Assembly (NCBI RefSeq): GCF_020991415.1
Contig: NZ_JAJMOY010000005.1
Span: 186,001 to 250,000 of the forward strand
DNA: 64,000 nt
Source of the DNA: Flavobacterium sp. ENC
GTDB lineage: Bacteria; Bacteroidota; Bacteroidia; Flavobacteriales; Flavobacteriaceae
Direction: 5' to 3'
In this document: one piece after another, positions 8,901 to 18,275 of the stretch
Layout: each line of letters starts with the position of its first letter
How positions within the stretch are numbered: position 1 is the first letter of the stretch
Program-made: the position numbers and the translations under genes
The notes under the pieces: model-generated
Database searches by the model: none
Told to the model about the DNA's origin: nothing
Seen by the model: only the letters and a program-made list of their open reading frames with translations

Positions 8901-9989
8901 TTATTTTAGTATCGCATACTCAAGCGTTACATTTCCTCTCTCTCCTGCTTCATTCAGCATAGAAAGGAATTTCACTTTGTAGTAATTTCCGGCTCCATCT
9001 TTAACTACATAAAAGCGATCTGTTCTGATACTTGGCAATGTTGTATCACTACCGCCATTTCTCCAGCTGGCTCCAATTATTCTTTGATCTGTTAATGAAG
9101 CTTTAAAATTATCTTCAACCACTTTTGCTTTTGTAAAATCGGCATAAGATCCTCCTGCAGCAACTAAAACCTGATAAACCTGCGCTCCTCCTCTTAAATT
9201 TGTGGTAATAAAATCGGCATAACCGTAAGTAACCTCGCCATTCCCCATGTTCAGGTAATTGGTAAACGTGGTAAAATTCAGATCCCATTTTTCTTTTTCA
9301 GGCTCAACAGAAACAGTATTTCCAGAAACTACGCTAAAAAATGAAAAGTTGAAAGCGGCATCTTTAGTAATGATTTTCTCCGTAAAAGTTGCTGAAGCTA
9401 AATCTGCGTATTGAATTTTATATCCATTTCCACTTCTTAAAATTCTAACTTTTTTCCAACCTCTGGCTTCACCATCAACACTCACCGAACCAAGACCTGG
9501 TTTTGTAGTTCCAACAGCTAATCCAAGGTTTACCAGATAAACTTTATTATCTGCATCAGTCGCTGAAATCTCAGCAATTGCAGTTCCAATTCCGGCTCCT
9601 GCACCCGCTAAAATTCCGGTTGGATTATCAACATATCCGTTTGATGCAAGGTTTTCACCTCCTATAGCCAAAACAGCCGGATCACTTGTCTGAGGTAATG
9701 TAATATCTGAAGTAGCTAACTTTTTAGCAGCCATTTTAAGAGATCCGTTTAATATCACTCTAAAATCTGACCCTGAAGAAAAACCGAAATCCCAGGCCGT
9801 TCTGTTTACAGACTTAGATTGTGCCGTACTTAAATCAAGATAAATCTGATTGGGCTGATTTGGACCTCCAACGGAAGGTTGTAAAGTTGCTCCTACTGAA
9901 GGTACTTCTGCAGTAGGTGTATTATCGTCGTCACTCGAGCATGCTGCTAGTGATACTAAGGCTATTGATAAAAATAATAGTTTTTTCAT
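8901..9989 (-). CDS. hmuY: HmuY-like heme-binding surface lipoprotein
   Basis: 362-residue lipoprotein with lipobox SLAAC (Cys17). After an acidic linker it shows the HmuY-type stretch YLDLSTAQSKSVNRTAWDFG, in which exported Bacteroidota proteins bind heme or pick it from host carriers and pass it to a TonB-dependent receptor. It is longer than Porphyromonas HmuY (about 216 residues) but similar to environmental HmuY-family proteins. The receptor gene ends 18 bases upstream on the same strand, so the two are co-transcribed. Heme as ligand is inferred from the family and the receptor; the heme-coordinating residues could not be assigned by eye. Confidence 0.82.
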   Translation of the reverse strand: MKKLLFLSIALVSLAACSSDDDNTPTAEVPSVGATLQPSVGGPNQPNQIYLDLSTAQSKSVNRTAWDFGFSSGSDFRVILNGSLKMAAKKLATSDITLPQTSDPAVLAIGGENLASNGYVDNPTGILAGAGAGIGTAIAEISATDADNKVYLVNLGLAVGTTKPGLGSVSVDGEARGWKKVRILRSGNGYKIQYADLASATFTEKIITKDAAFNFSFFSVVSGNTVSVEPEKEKWDLNFTTFTNYLNMGNGEVTYGYADFITTNLRGGAQVYQVLVAAGGSYADFTKAKVVEDNFKASLTDQRIIGASWRNGGSDTTLPSIRTDRFYVVKDGAGNYYKVKFLSMLNEAGERGNVTLEYAILK

Positions 9990-10006
9990 TGTATTTCTGT
10001 TTTATA

Positions 10007-12118
10007 TTAAAGATTAAGGTTATATGCTAATTTTAAAAAATACGACCGTCCATAAGCCAGCATTACTTCTCCCGGCGCTGCATGTCCGGCCGTTTGATTT
10101 GTATTTGTCTGATTTACATTGGTGATATCAAAAAGATTTCGGGCTCCAATGGTAACTTCAAATTTTTCTTTAAGGAAGTTTTTGCGGGCTGACATATCAA
10201 GCCAGTTACTTTGGCCAATATCTGATAAGATGAATGAAGAAGACCCCTCTATAAAGCGTTGTGTTTTTCCATTATATTTATAATATCCGGAAAATGTAGT
10301 TTTCCATTTTGGAAAGAAATAAGAAAAACTTGCATTCAGATTAAAAGAATAAAGAAATTTATCATCCGATGTAAACATCTTATTCTCTATTTTTTGTGAG
10401 ACGCCAATTATGGCAGCTCCAAAATTAAGACCCAAATTATCTTTTCGAAATTGATTGGTTGTTGAAAAATTCCAGACTTTATATTTACTTATATTGATGT
10501 ATTGATATTCCGGATTACCTGTATCTGTATTAAATCCTGTCAGTGCCATATCTATTCGGTCATCTACATCCAAATAACTACCGGACAGCGTATTTGACAT
10601 TTGTAATCCTGAAGAAAACACAGTTGTCTTTTTAAAACTGGTTTCATAAGAAGTACTGGTTTCGGGGATAAGATTTTCGTTCCCTATAAAGAAATGTCCA
10701 TCAAAAATTAGTTTGGAATATAGCTCTTCAAACGTTGGGGTACGGAATCCGTTTCCGTATGAGCCGCGAACCTCAACTCCTTTATCAAATAAATATCTCA
10801 ATCCTACTGAAGAAGCATATTGATTTTCAAACTTTGACTGAGCTGAAAACCTTAATCCCGGCCTAATCGAAAATCTTTGAGTTGCCATAATCTCCGAAGA
10901 AGCAAAAAAATCATAATTCTCAATCGTTTTTCGAACTGGCACAAAAATATTACTGGCCTCCTGAACCAGTGAATACCCCTGATTGTTTACGAATTCATAT
11001 CCCAATTGCAAATCAACTTTCTTATCCGTAAAAAAATTACTTAATGTTCCCGTGGAGTATAAAACTTCCATCGACTGGTCTTTTACCGTAACATTATTTG
11101 CCTCATCCTTAGTTGCGAAAAGATATCTAAAATCCTCAACATCACGTTGTTGTTTTTGATGCGAAAGAGAAACATTATAATTGAGCTGAGAAAATATTTT
11201 ACCAGTTGCATTTAAATTATGGAAATACCTGTTTGTCAAATATCTTTTGTCATCAGCGTATCTGTAAGATCCTTTAACGGGACTAAAACCTGACTGCACA
11301 GTACTATTATAATAATCTACGTTTTCATCCAGGTATTCAAACTTATAGAAAAAACGAAAATTATCTTTGTTGTAAGCAATTAATGCTGTACCATTTAACT
11401 GATCTTTTGGCAACCATCTATACCCTCGTGTACCATCATTTTCATTATAATCAATTCCATTTTTATCACTCAGGTAGCCCTGAAAATCATTACGATTTGC
11501 ACCTACTGAAACAAACCAGTTTTTATTAAAATTATGAGTAACCCTTAAAGACTGAATGTGTCTCCCTTCTTTAAATAAAGAGTACTCGTCGCTAACAGTT
11601 TCTTCCTGAACCGCAGCATTTATACCCCATTTATATAGTGATGTTTTTTTTGTAATAATATTTAAAACACCACTAACAGCATTCCCGCCATAGGTAACTC
11701 CCATTGAACCCTCGACAATTTCAATATGATCTACATCATTAAGATTAATCTGAGATAAATCGGTGTTATTCCCCAAACCTGCTTCATTGACCAAAGGAAC
11801 ATTATCCACCAAAATTTTAAAATACTGCGCATCTAAACCAAATAAGGAAACGGTTGATCTTCCACTTGTACTACTTGGTCTTACAGTAATGTTTAAATAC
11901 TGATTTAAGACATCCGCTAAATTATTTGCTGCTAAATTTTGTATATCCTGACTTGAAATCACACGAACATTAAAAACTGATTTTTTTATCGATTGTGGTT
12001 CAAACTGTCCGGTAACAACCACTTCAGAAAGTTTATTTACAGTCGTAGTATCCTTTTGTTGTGCAAAAGAAATTTGGCAAAAAAGAGCAACTGCAAAAAG
12101 GGTAAATTTTATTTTCAT
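10007..12118 (-). CDS. TonB-dependent outer-membrane receptor, probably for heme (HmuR/HemR-like)
   Basis: 703 residues: signal peptide (1-20), TonB-box-like SEVVVTG (31-37), plug domain (about 45-160, with VDNVPLV and IEIVEGSMGVTYGGNAVSGV) and a 22-strand barrel ending in the aromatic C-terminus LKLAYNLNL. In the barrel, FRTP (458-461) and NENL (480-483) resemble the FRAP and NPNL boxes of heme receptors, with a His (475) between them, the position that binds heme in that family. Pairing with an HmuY-like lipoprotein supports heme uptake. Unlike SusC it lacks an N-terminal carboxypeptidase-like domain. Confidence 0.87.
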   Translation of the reverse strand: MKIKFTLFAVALFCQISFAQQKDTTTVNKLSEVVVTGQFEPQSIKKSVFNVRVISSQDIQNLAANNLADVLNQYLNITVRPSSTSGRSTVSLFGLDAQYFKILVDNVPLVNEAGLGNNTDLSQINLNDVDHIEIVEGSMGVTYGGNAVSGVLNIITKKTSLYKWGINAAVQEETVSDEYSLFKEGRHIQSLRVTHNFNKNWFVSVGANRNDFQGYLSDKNGIDYNENDGTRGYRWLPKDQLNGTALIAYNKDNFRFFYKFEYLDENVDYYNSTVQSGFSPVKGSYRYADDKRYLTNRYFHNLNATGKIFSQLNYNVSLSHQKQQRDVEDFRYLFATKDEANNVTVKDQSMEVLYSTGTLSNFFTDKKVDLQLGYEFVNNQGYSLVQEASNIFVPVRKTIENYDFFASSEIMATQRFSIRPGLRFSAQSKFENQYASSVGLRYLFDKGVEVRGSYGNGFRTPTFEELYSKLIFDGHFFIGNENLIPETSTSYETSFKKTTVFSSGLQMSNTLSGSYLDVDDRIDMALTGFNTDTGNPEYQYINISKYKVWNFSTTNQFRKDNLGLNFGAAIIGVSQKIENKMFTSDDKFLYSFNLNASFSYFFPKWKTTFSGYYKYNGKTQRFIEGSSSFILSDIGQSNWLDMSARKNFLKEKFEVTIGARNLFDITNVNQTNTNQTAGHAAPGEVMLAYGRSYFLKLAYNLNL

Positions 12119-12145
12119 TATTTTTATTCAATCTTAATAATGACG

Positions 12146-12194
12146 CAAATATAGAAACTATTTTTATTTGTTCTAAATAAAAAGCATATATTTG
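12146..12194. promoter_or_regulatory. Divergent promoters and palindromic operator of the heme locus
   Basis: The gap between the receptor gene and the divergent plus-strand gene holds a -7 box for each direction: TATATTTG on the minus strand (12146-12153) and TATATTTG on the plus strand (12187-12194; TTG at 12168-12170). Between them lies a perfect palindrome, TTTTTATTT (12161-12169) and AAATAAAAA (12175-12183) around GTTCT. Its half TTCTAAATAA resembles Fur-type iron boxes of Bacteroidota, and its position suits simultaneous repression of both genes. Fur binding is an inference. Confidence 0.55.
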
Positions 12195-12222
12195 CAAAAA
12201 ATATAAAACCAAAATAATAGTT

Positions 12223-13125
12223 ATGATTACAAAAAGCCTCTATTTTTCAGCCGTTATGGCTTTGACCTGTAGCCTTGGTTTCAGTCAGGACAAAAAACAA
12301 CAAGACATTAAATCAATCAAATCGATGTGTGGTTGTTATGAAGTGAAGTTTAATTTTGCAGAAACTTTTCAATACGCTAAAGATTCGGCAACTTACAAAC
12401 CTTCTCAGACAAAGCATGAATCTGCTTTAGAATGGGTGGAACTTTTGGAAGACACGCCTAATAAAATCGTAATGCAGCACTTATTGATCGTAAGTGATGA
12501 TATGATTATCAAACACTGGAGACAAGACTGGCTGTATGAAAACACAGACTTGTATGCATTTGATAAAAACAATTCCTGGAAGTACAAAAAACTGGACAAA
12601 AAAGCCGTAAAAGGACAATGGACCCAAAAAGTATTTCAGGTAGACGATAGTCCAAGATATGAAGGATCTTCAACGTGGGTTCATGTAGACGGAGAAAACT
12701 ACTGGTCAAACGTGGCTGATGCACCTCTCCCAAGAAGAGAGCAGACAAAACGTAATGACTATAATGTTTTAAAAAGAAGAAACATTCACGAGATCACCGC
12801 TACCGGATGGAATCATGAACAGGATAATGCTAAATTAATCCGGGATGACAGTGGAAAAGACGTTGTATTAGCAGAAGAAAAAGGATTTGATGTTTACACT
12901 AAAGTTCCGGATATCAAATGTATTGCAGGTCAGAAATGGTGGAAAGAAAATAACGCGCTGTGGAAAAATGTCCGTGACAAATGGCAGACCCTTTTTGACA
13001 GACATCAGGACTTAAACTTAGAAGCAAAAGTGGATAGAAAAGCCCTTTACTCTTTATTGTTTGATTTAAAACCAAACGCTACAAAAGCAGAAAGTGATGC
13101 TATTATCGACAAGTTCGTAAAATAA
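12223..13125 (+). CDS. DUF6607-like secreted protein of the heme locus
   Basis: 300 residues with a signal peptide (MITKSLYFSAVMALTCSLGF, cleaved near SQD). The start of the mature protein carries a short Cys motif, CGCYEVKFNFAETF (Cys36, Cys38). It is rich in Trp and aromatic residues, consistent with a soluble beta-rich periplasmic protein. I associate this pattern with DUF6607, a Bacteroidota family often found beside HmuY/TonB heme loci, but the family assignment is from memory. Being divergent from the receptor with a shared palindrome suggests co-regulation by iron or heme. No catalytic motif is recognisable; a role in heme handling or trafficking is a guess. Confidence 0.7.
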   Translation: MITKSLYFSAVMALTCSLGFSQDKKQQDIKSIKSMCGCYEVKFNFAETFQYAKDSATYKPSQTKHESALEWVELLEDTPNKIVMQHLLIVSDDMIIKHWRQDWLYENTDLYAFDKNNSWKYKKLDKKAVKGQWTQKVFQVDDSPRYEGSSTWVHVDGENYWSNVADAPLPRREQTKRNDYNVLKRRNIHEITATGWNHEQDNAKLIRDDSGKDVVLAEEKGFDVYTKVPDIKCIAGQKWWKENNALWKNVRDKWQTLFDRHQDLNLEAKVDRKALYSLLFDLKPNATKAESDAIIDKFVK

Positions 13126-13144
13126 AAATGTTTGTGTTAGTTGT

Positions 13145-13180
13145 AAAAAGCCGATAGTTTCAGGACTATCGGCTTTTTTT
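13145..13180 (+). terminator. Terminator of the DUF6607-like gene
   Basis: AAGCCGATAG (13148-13157) pairs with CTATCGGCTT (13166-13175), followed by a T run. A hairpin with the same CCGATAG core terminates argS at 18.58 kb. Confidence 0.85.
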
Positions 13181-13185
13181 ATAAA

Positions 13186-13220
13186 CAAAAACCGTTTAAA
13201 AATTAATTTAAACGGTTTCC
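13186..13220 (-). terminator. Terminator of the susC-susD operon
   Basis: A perfect 12-bp stem, AAACCGTTTAAA (13189-13200) with TTTAAACGGTTT (13207-13218); on the minus strand it runs into TTTTTGTTT. It is about 90 bases after the susD stop, beyond the conserved 30-bp tail at 13244-13273. Confidence 0.75.
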
Positions 13221-13243
13221 CTTTATCAGTTATACTAAAAGCT

Positions 13244-13273
13244 TACTAATTCAAAATAGTTAAAAATGAATAA
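13244..13273 (-). repeat. Conserved 30-bp tail sequence, copy A
   Basis: Identical at 29 of 30 positions to 18276-18305. It lies in the 3' untranslated region of susD, between the stop codon and the terminator hairpin. In one minus-strand frame both copies read YSFL(T/I)ILN followed by a stop. Confidence 0.7.
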
Positions 13274-13307
13274 AGGGTTTATTGTATGATTAGACTCTAT
13301 TTGGATT

Positions 13308-14762
13308 CTAATACTTATCCCAGAATAATTTGGTTGTCATTTTATCGCCTCCAATTGCTGCAGCAGCTGCAGTGTAATTCACTCCGTTTGTAGAGGAAGC
13401 CAGGTGGGAATAAACCATTCTCACAGGGACTTTTTTCTCAGCAGCTTCCACAGCCGTAGATGGTGCCTGAAGTTTTGGAAAATCAAGTCTCCTGTATGCT
13501 GTCCAGGCTTCAAATCCCCTGTTGTAATAAGCAATCCACATTTGATATGCGATTCTTTCCTTAGCATTACTTCCTGTTGCAGTAGCAAAAGCAACATTAG
13601 GCTGTGCCAGATAAAGTGTAATGTCAGCATCTGCTACACCCCAATATTTCATACTTGCAATAATACCATTCGTATAATGCGTCCCCGCAGGACCAACTGC
13701 CCACCCTCTGTTAGCAGCATCTGCCAACAAAAAAGAGGTTTCTGCATAATCAAAAAGATCTCCTTTGAAATTGATTTCTTTTAAGGCCGTATTGAATAAA
13801 GAAACAGTAACAATATCAGCTTTCAAACCATACGGTGCTCCCACATATACACCTCCTTTTTTAGAAGCAGGATCAAAATAAAAATCTCTTCTGGGATCAT
13901 TAAGATTATTTAAAGCATCTGCGAAAAAGCCTGATATAGCAAAATCTGCCCTGCTTTTGAAATCTTCGTAGTTGGGATTAAAATGTGGTTTAGCAGATGT
14001 GTATTGAAAAATAGCATTGTCGGCATTGCTGGTCATTGCCCCGGAGTTATAAGCTGTTTCAACCAGGGTTTTAGCCAGAGCTGAATCTACATCTGACAAT
14101 TGCATTCCTAATCTAATTTGAATAGAATTTCCGTATTTCTTCCACTTAGCAACATCTCCTTTATAAATTAAATCCGCTCCGTCAAAACTACCATATGCCG
14201 TGTTTAATTTACTTATTGCGTTAGGTAAACGGGTTGCCAAATCTTTGTAAATGGTAAGTCCGTCATCATATTTCGGCAGCCAGTTATCCGGTTTGATCGC
14301 TTCAAAATAAGGCACATTCCCGTAAAGGTCCACGAGGGTTTGAAATACCTGAACGATCTGGATTTCAAGGATTGCAACTTTGTTTTGTTTTACAGCAATA
14401 GCCTGAGTACCTGCTACAGGAGTATCGGCAATTTTATTCTGAGCGTCGATTAAGTCTTTCAGTACATCTCTGTAAAGCAGTTGCCAGTTTGCATTTCCCA
14501 ATGAACGTGCCGCCATCTCATATCTGGATTCATCCGGATAAGCAATCGCTGACCATTGCTGTGCATACAATCTGAAATTATTTCTATTGGCAGATGCATT
14601 GTTTAAGAAAATAGCATATTGTTCCTGTGCTGAAGTCATGAGAGCTTCCGGAACAGGAGTAACATATGCTTTAGTATCCTCGTTTAAATCTTCGAGATTG
14701 TCGCACGAGTTTAGGCTCATTGCTAAGATTGCCAAAAATATAACGTATTTTAATTTTTTCAT
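13308..14762 (-). CDS. SusD/RagB-family nutrient-binding outer-membrane lipoprotein
   Basis: 484 residues, lipobox SLNSC (Cys20). The mature protein begins DNLEDLNEDTKAY, the usual opening of the SusD-like branch that has no glycan-hydrolase partners, and contains the helical repeats of the family (for example QWSAIAYPDESRYEMAARSL). SusD lids the extracellular face of its SusC partner and captures the ligand. It lies 12 bases after susC. Nothing nearby (no glycoside hydrolase, sulfatase, peptidase or sigma/anti-sigma pair) reveals the substrate; oligopeptides, as in RagAB, or glycans are both possible. Confidence 0.9.
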   Translation of the reverse strand: MKKLKYVIFLAILAMSLNSCDNLEDLNEDTKAYVTPVPEALMTSAQEQYAIFLNNASANRNNFRLYAQQWSAIAYPDESRYEMAARSLGNANWQLLYRDVLKDLIDAQNKIADTPVAGTQAIAVKQNKVAILEIQIVQVFQTLVDLYGNVPYFEAIKPDNWLPKYDDGLTIYKDLATRLPNAISKLNTAYGSFDGADLIYKGDVAKWKKYGNSIQIRLGMQLSDVDSALAKTLVETAYNSGAMTSNADNAIFQYTSAKPHFNPNYEDFKSRADFAISGFFADALNNLNDPRRDFYFDPASKKGGVYVGAPYGLKADIVTVSLFNTALKEINFKGDLFDYAETSFLLADAANRGWAVGPAGTHYTNGIIASMKYWGVADADITLYLAQPNVAFATATGSNAKERIAYQMWIAYYNRGFEAWTAYRRLDFPKLQAPSTAVEAAEKKVPVRMVYSHLASSTNGVNYTAAAAAIGGDKMTTKLFWDKY

Positions 14763-14774
14763 TTTTTTAAATTT

Positions 14775-17700
14775 TTAGAATTGAACTTTTACACTAAAGC
14801 TAATTTCTCTTACTGAAGGCATAACACCTGTTTGGAATCCCTGGAAGTTTCCGGAACTAAAACCGGACTCAGGGTCAGCGTACGGTAAGTTTTTATGAAT
14901 GATCCAAAGGTTGCTCCCATTTGCTGCAAAAGTCACATTGTTCATGAATGTCCCCTCTAAAAGTTTTGGTGGTAATTGATAAGCTATAGAAACCTCTCTC
15001 AATTTCACGTAGGAAGCATCGTATACAAAGGCCTGATTTGGAAAGGATTTATATCCCAGATTAGATTCCCCTTTATCAGTTGTAACAGCCGCTCTCACTT
15101 TATTAGGACTGCCATCAGCCTGAACACCCGGCAGGATCTGCCCGCCCGGCCTTACATCAGTAAGCTGATTTCGGATAGGATTGCCCAAATCATTTGTTCC
15201 AACGGTATTTTGATAAAGACCACTGGCTTGTCCATAGGCCTGATCTAATGAAAAGACATCTCCTCCTTTTTTAATATCAATTAAGAAACTGAACGTTACT
15301 CTTTTGTAATTAAAAATATTATTGATACCACCTGTCCAGTCCGGAGTTACATTTCCAATAGCAACGTTACTCACTTTATCGTAATTTCCATTTGGCAGTA
15401 CCACTCTTTCTCCATTTAAATATTTGTATCCTGAACCTTTAATTACGCCCAGTGGCTGGCCCGGAATAGCATTTAAGCTTGTTCCCTGATTAAATGTACC
15501 TATAACAACTTGTTGAAGTCCGTCAGCTAACGATACCACTTTACTCTCGTTTTTATTCCAGTTTATTTTTGAAGTCCAGGAAAAATTTTGTGTTTTTACA
15601 GGAACTAAAGTAAGCGTCAGTTCTACACCTTTATTTGTAAGTTTTCCGGCATTGGTTGTTGTCCCGCTGTATCCGGTTTCGGAACCAGTAGTGATATCCA
15701 TTATCAGGTCTTTTGTGGTACTTTTATACACAGAGGCTTCAAGACCAATTCTTCGTTTTAAGAATTGCAACTCAATTCCAGCTTCCTGCCCATCAATAGT
15801 TTCAGCTTTTAAGTTGGGATTTTTACGAATATTTTCATTGGAAAATAAAGGATTATCATTAAAGTTCGTTCCTTTAGTATACACCGGATTAATTACATGC
15901 ACTTCAGCATCGTTTCCCGTTTGGGCAAAGTTAACACGTACTTTACCAAACTCCAGCCAGGGCAGATTTAAATGTTTACTGAAAATATAAGTTCCGGTAA
16001 CAGAAGGATAACTGTACTTAGATTCTTTCGCTGGCAACGTAGATGATTCGTCAATTCTAAAAGTTCCTTCAATGAAAAAAGTGTCTTTGTAATCGAAAGA
16101 GACGCTTGCGTAGGCGCTGTTCACCCCTCGCTCATTTAAAAATTCTATGGGGTTTTCGATACTGCTGACGGAATTAGACAGTGCATACATTTTTGGAATT
16201 AATAAACCTCCATTTGTGGCGGCACGTATGGAACTAAGTCTGCTTCTTCTGCTTGATGCTCCAAGTAAACCTCTAAAGTTAAAGTCTTCTCCAATTTTTG
16301 TTTTAAAGTTCAGTAATAAATCCAGGTTAATTTCTCTGAATCTCTTATCATATCTTGAATAGCTGGCAATATTACTATTAACACCCGATCCTATCGCTAC
16401 TCTTTCTTCCTGAGTTTCCGCGTAGGTATCTACCGCTCCTCTTCCTGTTACAGAAAACCAGTTTGTAATTTCAGTGTTTATTGTAAAGTTACCAAAGAAA
16501 CGGTCCCTGCTAAAATTGTTGTAATTTTCATAACGTCCGAAATAAGGGTTGTCCCAATATAGCGGATTTGTATCTGTAGAAGATCTTGGGTTCCACGTAA
16601 TATTTTTACCGGTTGATTGATAGGCCCGTTCCAGCTCTTTAAGATCTACATCATTATGCCACCATTGTCTGAAACTACCCAGAATATTATCGGAATAGCC
16701 CGTATCGTTTAATCCGGTTCCACCAGAAGCAATATAATTTGCAGTTGCGGCGATCTCTGTTTTGCTGCTCACTTTATAACTACCCGAAAAATTAAAATTA
16801 TTTTTCTTTATGGAGCTGTTCGGTAAGATTCCGGTTTGATCAAAATTAGTGTAACCAAATCTAAAAGTTCCATTTTCATTTCCATTACTTATCGCGATAT
16901 TGTTTGTATAAGTAGTCGAGTTTTTAAAAAAAGAAAGCGGATCATTTTTAGAAGCTGTCCACGGGGAAGTTTTTCCATAAGTATTTAGTTCGGGATAATA
17001 GGAATTCCAGTTGTATACCCTTTGGGATGCGTTGAATGCCGGACCCCATGAGGCATCTTCTGATACTATAGTTGGAAATGAGCCTTCGCCCAAATCTACT
17101 TTTGAGCTGAATACAGAACCATCTCCGCCTCCATATTGTTTCTGATACTGAGGAAGTGTCTTTTTATCAGCGGTACCTGTTGAGATACCTGAACTGATAG
17201 AAATCCCCAGCCCTTTTCCTTTTCTTCCTTTTTTAGTAGTAACAATAATTACACCATTACCCGCTCTTGAGCCATACAAAGCAGAGGCTGCAGCTCCTTT
17301 AAGTACGTTTATCGTTTCAATATCATCCGGATTAATATCTGATGCTGCATTTCCATAATCAAAACCGGAACGGCCCATCTTTTGCTCAGCAGAATTTGAG
17401 TTGTCATTGTTTAACGGGATACCATCAACCACCCAAAGTGCCTGATTATTTCCGGTAATTGATTTAGAACCACGGATCACCACATTTGTTGACCCTCCGA
17501 TATTTCCACTTCTTTTTATTTCAATACCGGCTACTTTACCCGCGATTGAATTTGAAACGTTTCCGGTATTTACTTTTGTCAAATCATCACCATTGACCTC
17601 CTGGGTTGCATAACCAAGAGACTTTCTATCTCTTTTAATCCCTAGCGCAGTAGTTACTGTAACCCCTTCGAGTTCCTGTGCATTGTCCGCTAATTTAACA

Positions 17701-17972
17701 TTAATTATGGAGACTGTTGCCGGAACTTCCTGAGTTTTCATTCCAATATAACTGAAAACCAATACCTGATTCGATGCTGCACGAATAGCATATTTTCCGT
17801 CAAAATCAGTTTGCGTTCCTGATTTCGTTCCCTTAACTAAAACACTAACCCCGGGCAAAGGCATTCCTGCATTGTCAGAAACTTTTCCTGTGACTGTTTT
17901 TTCCTGTGCAAAAGTTAATTGCAAAACAAGCGCGAAAAACAGCGACATTAATCCTTTTAATTTTTGTTTCAT
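14775..17972 (-). CDS. SusC/RagA-family TonB-linked outer-membrane transporter
   Basis: 1065 residues. Order: signal peptide ending QLTFAQ (about 22), carboxypeptidase-regulatory-like domain (about 25-100, with GKVSDNAGMPLPGVSVLVKG), plug domain (about 115-240, with VVDGIPLNN and DDIETINVLKGAAASALYGS), then the barrel to the C-terminal strand REISFSVKVQF. These are the hallmarks of SusC/RagA, the active half of the SusCD pair powered by TonB-ExbBD. The normal length and intact plug argue that it works. The 650-base upstream region holds a separate terminator-ended sequence but no regulator gene. Confidence 0.94.
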   Translation of the reverse strand: MKQKLKGLMSLFFALVLQLTFAQEKTVTGKVSDNAGMPLPGVSVLVKGTKSGTQTDFDGKYAIRAASNQVLVFSYIGMKTQEVPATVSIINVKLADNAQELEGVTVTTALGIKRDRKSLGYATQEVNGDDLTKVNTGNVSNSIAGKVAGIEIKRSGNIGGSTNVVIRGSKSITGNNQALWVVDGIPLNNDNSNSAEQKMGRSGFDYGNAASDINPDDIETINVLKGAAASALYGSRAGNGVIIVTTKKGRKGKGLGISISSGISTGTADKKTLPQYQKQYGGGDGSVFSSKVDLGEGSFPTIVSEDASWGPAFNASQRVYNWNSYYPELNTYGKTSPWTASKNDPLSFFKNSTTYTNNIAISNGNENGTFRFGYTNFDQTGILPNSSIKKNNFNFSGSYKVSSKTEIAATANYIASGGTGLNDTGYSDNILGSFRQWWHNDVDLKELERAYQSTGKNITWNPRSSTDTNPLYWDNPYFGRYENYNNFSRDRFFGNFTINTEITNWFSVTGRGAVDTYAETQEERVAIGSGVNSNIASYSRYDKRFREINLDLLLNFKTKIGEDFNFRGLLGASSRRSRLSSIRAATNGGLLIPKMYALSNSVSSIENPIEFLNERGVNSAYASVSFDYKDTFFIEGTFRIDESSTLPAKESKYSYPSVTGTYIFSKHLNLPWLEFGKVRVNFAQTGNDAEVHVINPVYTKGTNFNDNPLFSNENIRKNPNLKAETIDGQEAGIELQFLKRRIGLEASVYKSTTKDLIMDITTGSETGYSGTTTNAGKLTNKGVELTLTLVPVKTQNFSWTSKINWNKNESKVVSLADGLQQVVIGTFNQGTSLNAIPGQPLGVIKGSGYKYLNGERVVLPNGNYDKVSNVAIGNVTPDWTGGINNIFNYKRVTFSFLIDIKKGGDVFSLDQAYGQASGLYQNTVGTNDLGNPIRNQLTDVRPGGQILPGVQADGSPNKVRAAVTTDKGESNLGYKSFPNQAFVYDASYVKLREVSIAYQLPPKLLEGTFMNNVTFAANGSNLWIIHKNLPYADPESGFSSGNFQGFQTGVMPSVREISFSVKVQF

Positions 17973-18210
17973 GATTCTTAATTTTAAAATTATGGGCCGA
18001 ACTTATTAAATTAAAATATTTTTAACAAGAATAATTACATATTTAACATTAATAAATGTAAATATTATACTACTTTATTAAGTTTTATAAAGAATAGAGT
18101 AAAGTAAAATCTTATATTTTTAAGATTGACTTCCTAATAAAACAAAGTGACTGATAAGAGAAATTTTTAAAGAAGAAAAGTATCGAAAGTATTGACTGCC
18201 AGTCTTACAA
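17973..18210. other. AT-rich leader region upstream of susC
   Basis: No gene seen. The stretch is very AT-rich, with TTAAAATTA-type runs close to the susC start. A promoter could not be placed with confidence. Confidence 0.4.
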
Positions 18211-18248
18211 AATAAAAAAACCGTCCAAAATTCATTAGACGGTTTTAT
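18211..18248 (-). terminator. Hairpin terminator of a short unit upstream of susC
   Basis: AAAACCGTC (18217-18225) pairs with GACGGTTTT (18238-18246); on the minus strand it is followed by a T run. It is neither at the end of argS (which has its own terminator at 18.58 kb) nor after any annotated gene, so it ends the short unit at 18278-18484 or acts as an attenuator in front of susC. Confidence 0.6.
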
Positions 18249-18275
18249 CCTTATATCTATTAATAACTACAAGGG

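Noticed and set aside
10007..12118. Reading the receptor as a SusC protein
   Set aside because: No carboxypeptidase-like N-terminal domain and only 703 residues; the FRTP-His-NENL pattern fits a heme receptor.
13404..13784. Plus-strand open frame of 126 codons inside susD
   Set aside because: Shadow of a gene whose lipoprotein signal and SusD features are unmistakable.
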